Of a stretch of 7,831 bases of DNA, positions 5,825 through 7,831 are shown piece by piece. The stretch lies in NCBI RefSeq assembly GCF_000721265.1, contig NZ_JOFZ01000022.1, forward strand, positions 1 through 7,831. The letters are read 5' to 3'. Each line of letters opens with the position of its first letter. Position 1 is the stretch's first letter. The notes beneath the pieces were generated by a model, which had not been told where the DNA came from, searched no databases, and saw nothing but the letters and a program-made list of their open reading frames with translations. This stretch comes from Streptomyces sp. NRRL F-5126. GTDB taxonomy: Bacteria > Actinomycetota > Actinomycetes > Streptomycetales > Streptomycetaceae. Made by a program: the position numbers and the translations under genes.

Positions 5825-6286
5825 GTGGTCACTCTGAAGACGCTCAATGACCGAGAGAGCAAGAATTGTCTGAAGGACACCTCATCCACGAGCACAATCT
5901 TCTACAACAATCCCGATGACAAGGGGCGCGCGACCGGCGCATGGGCCTGCCTCAATCCCACTATCACGGAGATCAACACCACCAAACCCCAGAAGCCGGT
6001 CGGGTGGCAGGCAGGAATGGACAAGGCGCACCTGATAGCGAGGACGTTCGGCGGCACACACTTGAGGAAGAACATCGTTCCCACCAGCCCGATTGCGAAC
6101 CAGACGGACATGCGGGAGTTCGAGAGGGATATTCGGAAACACCTGGATCAGAACGAGCGAGTCTTCTACTCCTCCATACCGGCCTACAACGTGGGTTCTA
6201 TTCGCCCGACCGGCATCGACATGTTCATGCTGACGAGCAGCGGATACACCACGTCGAAGTTCGTGCCGAGCGGCGTGTACCCGTAA
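5825..6286 (+). CDS. headless DNA/RNA non-specific endonuclease toxin tip
   Basis: Toxin-like sequence begins at 5846, immediately after the IS end; the GTG at 5825 is inside the IS and the frame is open from 5750. The 147 toxin codons resemble Endonuclease_NS_2 nucleases that tip Rhs and other polymorphic toxins. They show GWQAGMDKAHLIARTFGG with the presumed catalytic His at 6029-6031, KNIVPTSPIANQTDMREFE with a likely metal-binding Asn and the usual M...E spacing, then VFYSSIPAYNVGSIRPTGI. Such enzymes cut nucleic acid in the target cytoplasm. The canonical DRGH is replaced by DKAH. The Rhs trunk and Hint domain are absent and there is no ribosome site, so expression is doubtful unless the IS end supplies it. 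The DUF5959-like gene follows after 130 nt and is a candidate immunity gene. Confidence 0.7.
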   Translation: MVTLKTLNDRESKNCLKDTSSTSTIFYNNPDDKGRATGAWACLNPTITEINTTKPQKPVGWQAGMDKAHLIARTFGGTHLRKNIVPTSPIANQTDMREFERDIRKHLDQNERVFYSSIPAYNVGSIRPTGIDMFMLTSSGYTTSKFVPSGVYP

Positions 6287-6354
6287 GAGGGCCTGCGGTA
6301 CAGAGACAGTGACCTCGTGAAAGCGGCGGCAGGCCAGGGCTGCAGATTTCCCCC

Positions 6355-6383
6355 GGCTTGCCGCCCGCCTGTATGGATAGAAT
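6355..6383 (+). promoter_or_regulatory. candidate promoter for the right DUF5959-like gene
   Basis: TAGAAT (6378-6383) fits the Streptomyces -10 pattern TAGRRT and lies 33 bp before the ATG at 6417. A 17-bp spacer places the -35 at GGCTTG (6355-6360), a poor match; TTGCCG at 6358-6363 is closer to consensus but the 14-bp spacing is short. An own promoter would let the immunity-type gene be expressed without its toxin. Confidence 0.35.
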
Positions 6384-6416
6384 CTGGCCACTACGAACGT
6401 CTTGGAAGGGGCAGCG

Positions 6417-6854
6417 ATGGCTCAGGGCACGATCGACCTGATCCGCCTGGTTGGTGAGGGCAACAACGTCGTCCTTCGGATCACGGGGAGAGAGACCCGG
6501 CGAGGGGCGCGCATGACCCATGTGCTAACGGGTGAGTTCGTGGTTGACACGCCGTTCATTAGGGGAACCCTCAATGCCTGGGTGTTTCCGGAAGACTTGG
6601 CCGAATGGCAGGAATGTCTCGACGCGCTCGACAGCGGGCAGGCCGGCATCACCTGGCGTGAGGCTGTACGAGGCCCGGCGCTGTCCATCGAACGCGACGA
6701 TATCGGAGAGCAACTCACCGTCACTATCAGAGACGACACCATGTCTATGACAACGGTGAGCGTGATGGTGCCGCTGGCCGATTCCTGGTTCGATGACGCC
6801 TACAGCCGTCTCGAACAAGTCTGGAAGACCTGGCCTGCGATCGAGGGTCACTGA
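6417..6854 (+). CDS. DUF5959-like protein, putative immunity (right copy)
   Basis: A 145-residue soluble protein. ATG 6417 is preferred over TTG 6402 because GGAAGGGG lies 4-5 nt upstream. The pattern IDLIRLVGEGNNVVLRITGR, LTGEFVVDTPFIRG, WVFPEDLAEWQECLDALDSG, ITWRE, TVTIRDD, then SWFDDAYSRLEQVWKTWP is nearly colinear with the left copy at 434-856. Differences are a few extra residues after ITGRE and an acidic tail. Its position after the nuclease tip is where cognate immunity genes sit, so it may protect against that nuclease; this is inferred from order only. It is not overlapping or coupled to the tip and probably has its own promoter. Confidence 0.8.
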   Translation: MAQGTIDLIRLVGEGNNVVLRITGRETRRGARMTHVLTGEFVVDTPFIRGTLNAWVFPEDLAEWQECLDALDSGQAGITWREAVRGPALSIERDDIGEQLTVTIRDDTMSMTTVSVMVPLADSWFDDAYSRLEQVWKTWPAIEGH

Positions 6855-6896
6855 CGTCTCACCGTTGGCCCTGTGAAATTGGGGGGAGCGCATACG

Positions 6897-6921
6897 GGCC
6901 GGCCTGGTTCGATAACCGGCC
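6897..6921 (+). terminator. hairpin between DUF5959-like and SUKH genes
   Basis: GGCCTGGTT (6901-6909) pairs with AACCGGCC (6914-6921) with one bulged base and a 4-nt CGAT loop; alternatively GGCCGG 6897-6902 pairs with CCGGCC 6916-6921. It lies about 45 nt after the 6854 stop and about 20 nt before the SUKH ATG. It could end the first message or attenuate read-through into the SUKH gene. Confidence 0.35.
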
Positions 6922-6942
6922 AGCGGCTTCAGAAGGGCTTTG

Positions 6943-7407
6943 ATGGCAGCCAAGAAGGGCCGGCGTAAAGTGGAATACTCGGAATTCGAACACCTGCTGG
7001 AAAGCGTTCGATCGGACCACCCGTTCTGGTTTGAAAACTTTGAAGGGTGGCGGTCGACCGAAGAACAGATCGCCGAAACCGAGGTAATCTTAGGCGTATC
7101 CCTTCCTGCTGCCTACAGACGTTTCATGTTGACCGCAGGTGGCGGAGGATTCGGCTTCCTTGACATTCTCCCGCTAAATCCGCAGGAAGGAAGCGTGGAG
7201 GACCTCGAGTCTGTAAATCGAGAGCAATGGTGGGATGCGGACTTTGTGGCCTTTTCACCGGTCGGCACTGGAGACCTATGGGGGTTCTTGGTGGATAATG
7301 GCGTCTGCTCTGATCAGGTAACCTTCCTTGACCACGAAACCAGGGATATGGTTCCTGAGCATCAGGACTTTCTAGAGTTTTTGGTCTCTAAGGCTCTCAA
7401 GCCGTAG
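6943..7407 (+). CDS. SUKH (SMI1/KNR4) family immunity protein
   Basis: A 154-residue acidic protein. ATG 6943 is used because AGAAGGG lies 5 nt upstream (6931-6937); TTG 6940 is an unlikely alternative. SUKH hallmarks are present: STEEQIAETEVILGVSLPAA (38-57) with YRRFMLTAGGGGFGF, a mid-section with W and FVAFSPVGTGDLWGF, and VTFLDHETRDMVPEHQDFLEFL at the end. The family gives immunity to many nuclease and deaminase toxins delivered by Rhs and contact-dependent systems. No toxin precedes it here; the neighbour is another immunity-type gene and an Rhs remnant follows, so it is an orphan. Codon use is less GC-rich than its neighbours, and codon 50 (7090-7092) is TTA, which in Streptomyces needs the developmentally regulated bldA tRNA. 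Both suggest recent acquisition. Confidence 0.85.
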   Translation: MAAKKGRRKVEYSEFEHLLESVRSDHPFWFENFEGWRSTEEQIAETEVILGVSLPAAYRRFMLTAGGGGFGFLDILPLNPQEGSVEDLESVNREQWWDADFVAFSPVGTGDLWGFLVDNGVCSDQVTFLDHETRDMVPEHQDFLEFLVSKALKP

Positions 7408-7411
7408 TCGT

Positions 7412-7831
7412 GTCGCGGGTCCCAGCGGCTCCGCCGAGATCGTTCCGGCGGGGTCGATGGGGCAGTCGGTCACCGCGGGCGGCCAGGTGATCTCCCGCAA
7501 CACCTACGACGGCTTCGACCACGTCACCAAGTCCGAGAAGGCCGACGACACGGGCGCGCTGAAGTCGACGACGTACACCTTCGACCCGCTGGACCGCACC
7601 ACGTCGGAAACGGCAGCCGGCCACAACAGCGACGGCACCACCCTTCAACGCGAAGCGCTGGGACGCCCAGTCCGGCACCTACGACATGGGCTTCCGCAAC
7701 TACGACCCCGGCGCCCTCGCCGACATGAACCTCACCACCAACCCCTACACCGGCAACCGCTACGCCTACGGCGCCGGCAACCCCACCAGCATGATTGAGG
7801 CCGACGGCCACACCAGCTGCGACATCACCGG
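7412..7831 (+). pseudogene. decayed Rhs core segment, runs off the right edge
   Basis: Rhs-type sequence starts right after the SUKH stop. In the first frame SAEIVPAGSMGQSV and NTYDGFDHVTKSEK, then YTFDPLDRTTSETA, are YD/Rhs repeats. Near 7640 the frame changes by a deletion to PFNAKRWDAQSGTYDMGFRNYDPG, the Rhs-associated core before the toxin tip. YDPG then joins directly to ALADMNLTTNPYTGNRYAYG at 7712/7713. Streptomyces Rhs proteins normally have a further block of about 12 residues here (LNRF...DMYNG type), so a second, in-frame deletion is likely. The segment ends with IEADGHTSCDITG and continues past the window, so another orphan tip probably lies downstream. It is not a working delivery protein. 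Confidence 0.8.

Larger units (their letters stand above)
4971..5846 (-). mobile_element. IS5-family insertion sequence, about 875 bp
   Basis: The element holds one full-length DDE transposase gene on the minus strand. Its ends are set by imperfect terminal inverted repeats: the left end 4971-4986 against the reverse complement of 5831-5846, with 14 of 16 positions matching (shared TGAGC and TTCAGAGT). The boundaries could shift by 1-2 bp. Coding homology breaks at both edges: integrase on the left, nuclease toxin on the right. I see no matching target-site duplication in the immediate flanks (left CAG, right ATG), which suggests an adjacent deletion or rearrangement after insertion. Confidence 0.8.

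Noticed and set aside
1..7831. CRISPR array or other regularly spaced repeats
   Set aside because: No set of equal repeats with regular spacing was found anywhere in the window.

Overview
The window comes from a high-GC actinomycete, most likely Streptomyces. Evidence: strong G/C preference at third codon positions, GTG and TTG starts, a Streptomyces-type IS5-family transposase, Streptomyces-style Rhs core sequence, and a rare TTA codon in one gene. It reads as an accessory 'graveyard and reserve' zone of a polymorphic-toxin (Rhs) locus. Toxin tips lack their delivery trunks, immunity-type genes of several families sit beside or apart from them, and mobile-element debris lies between.

Left part (1-2440): a strong hairpin terminator at 104-135 in a gene-poor edge; a leftward DUF5959-like gene (434-856) with a perfect 16-bp palindrome upstream; a rightward conserved actinobacterial hypothetical (1242-1700) that appears frameshifted near its start; and a leftward degenerate Fic/Doc-like toxin gene (1800-2171) behind a very short, possibly coupled ORF (2174-2275).

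Middle (2782-4533): a stand-alone AGS-C sensor domain (2782-3132), as found at the C-terminus of CBASS nucleotidyltransferases but with no catalytic domain. After a hairpin comes an orphan Hint autoprotease joined to an Ntox21-type RNase toxin domain (3225-4016). It has no Rhs trunk and no start codon at its boundary. The cognate CdiI-like immunity gene (3985-4473) follows and ends in a clear terminator (4496-4532).

Mobile-element core (4563-5846): the C-terminal remnant of a tyrosine integrase, cut at the left end of an IS5-family element of about 875 bp. The element has a full-length DDE transposase, imperfect terminal inverted repeats and a hairpin over the transposase start. Its other end cuts directly into the second toxin tip.

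Right part (5846-7831): a headless DNA/RNA non-specific endonuclease tip, a second DUF5959-like gene (6417-6854) paralogous to the one at the left, a SUKH (SMI1/KNR4) immunity gene (6943-7407), and a decayed Rhs core segment with two deletions that runs off the right edge.

How it fits together: the Ntox21 toxin and its immunity gene are a complete but undeliverable pair. The nuclease tip, DUF5959 and SUKH genes look like remains of other pairs. Such orphan cassettes can supply new tips to a complete Rhs gene by recombination, or simply give immunity to kin toxins. No complete delivery protein is present here.
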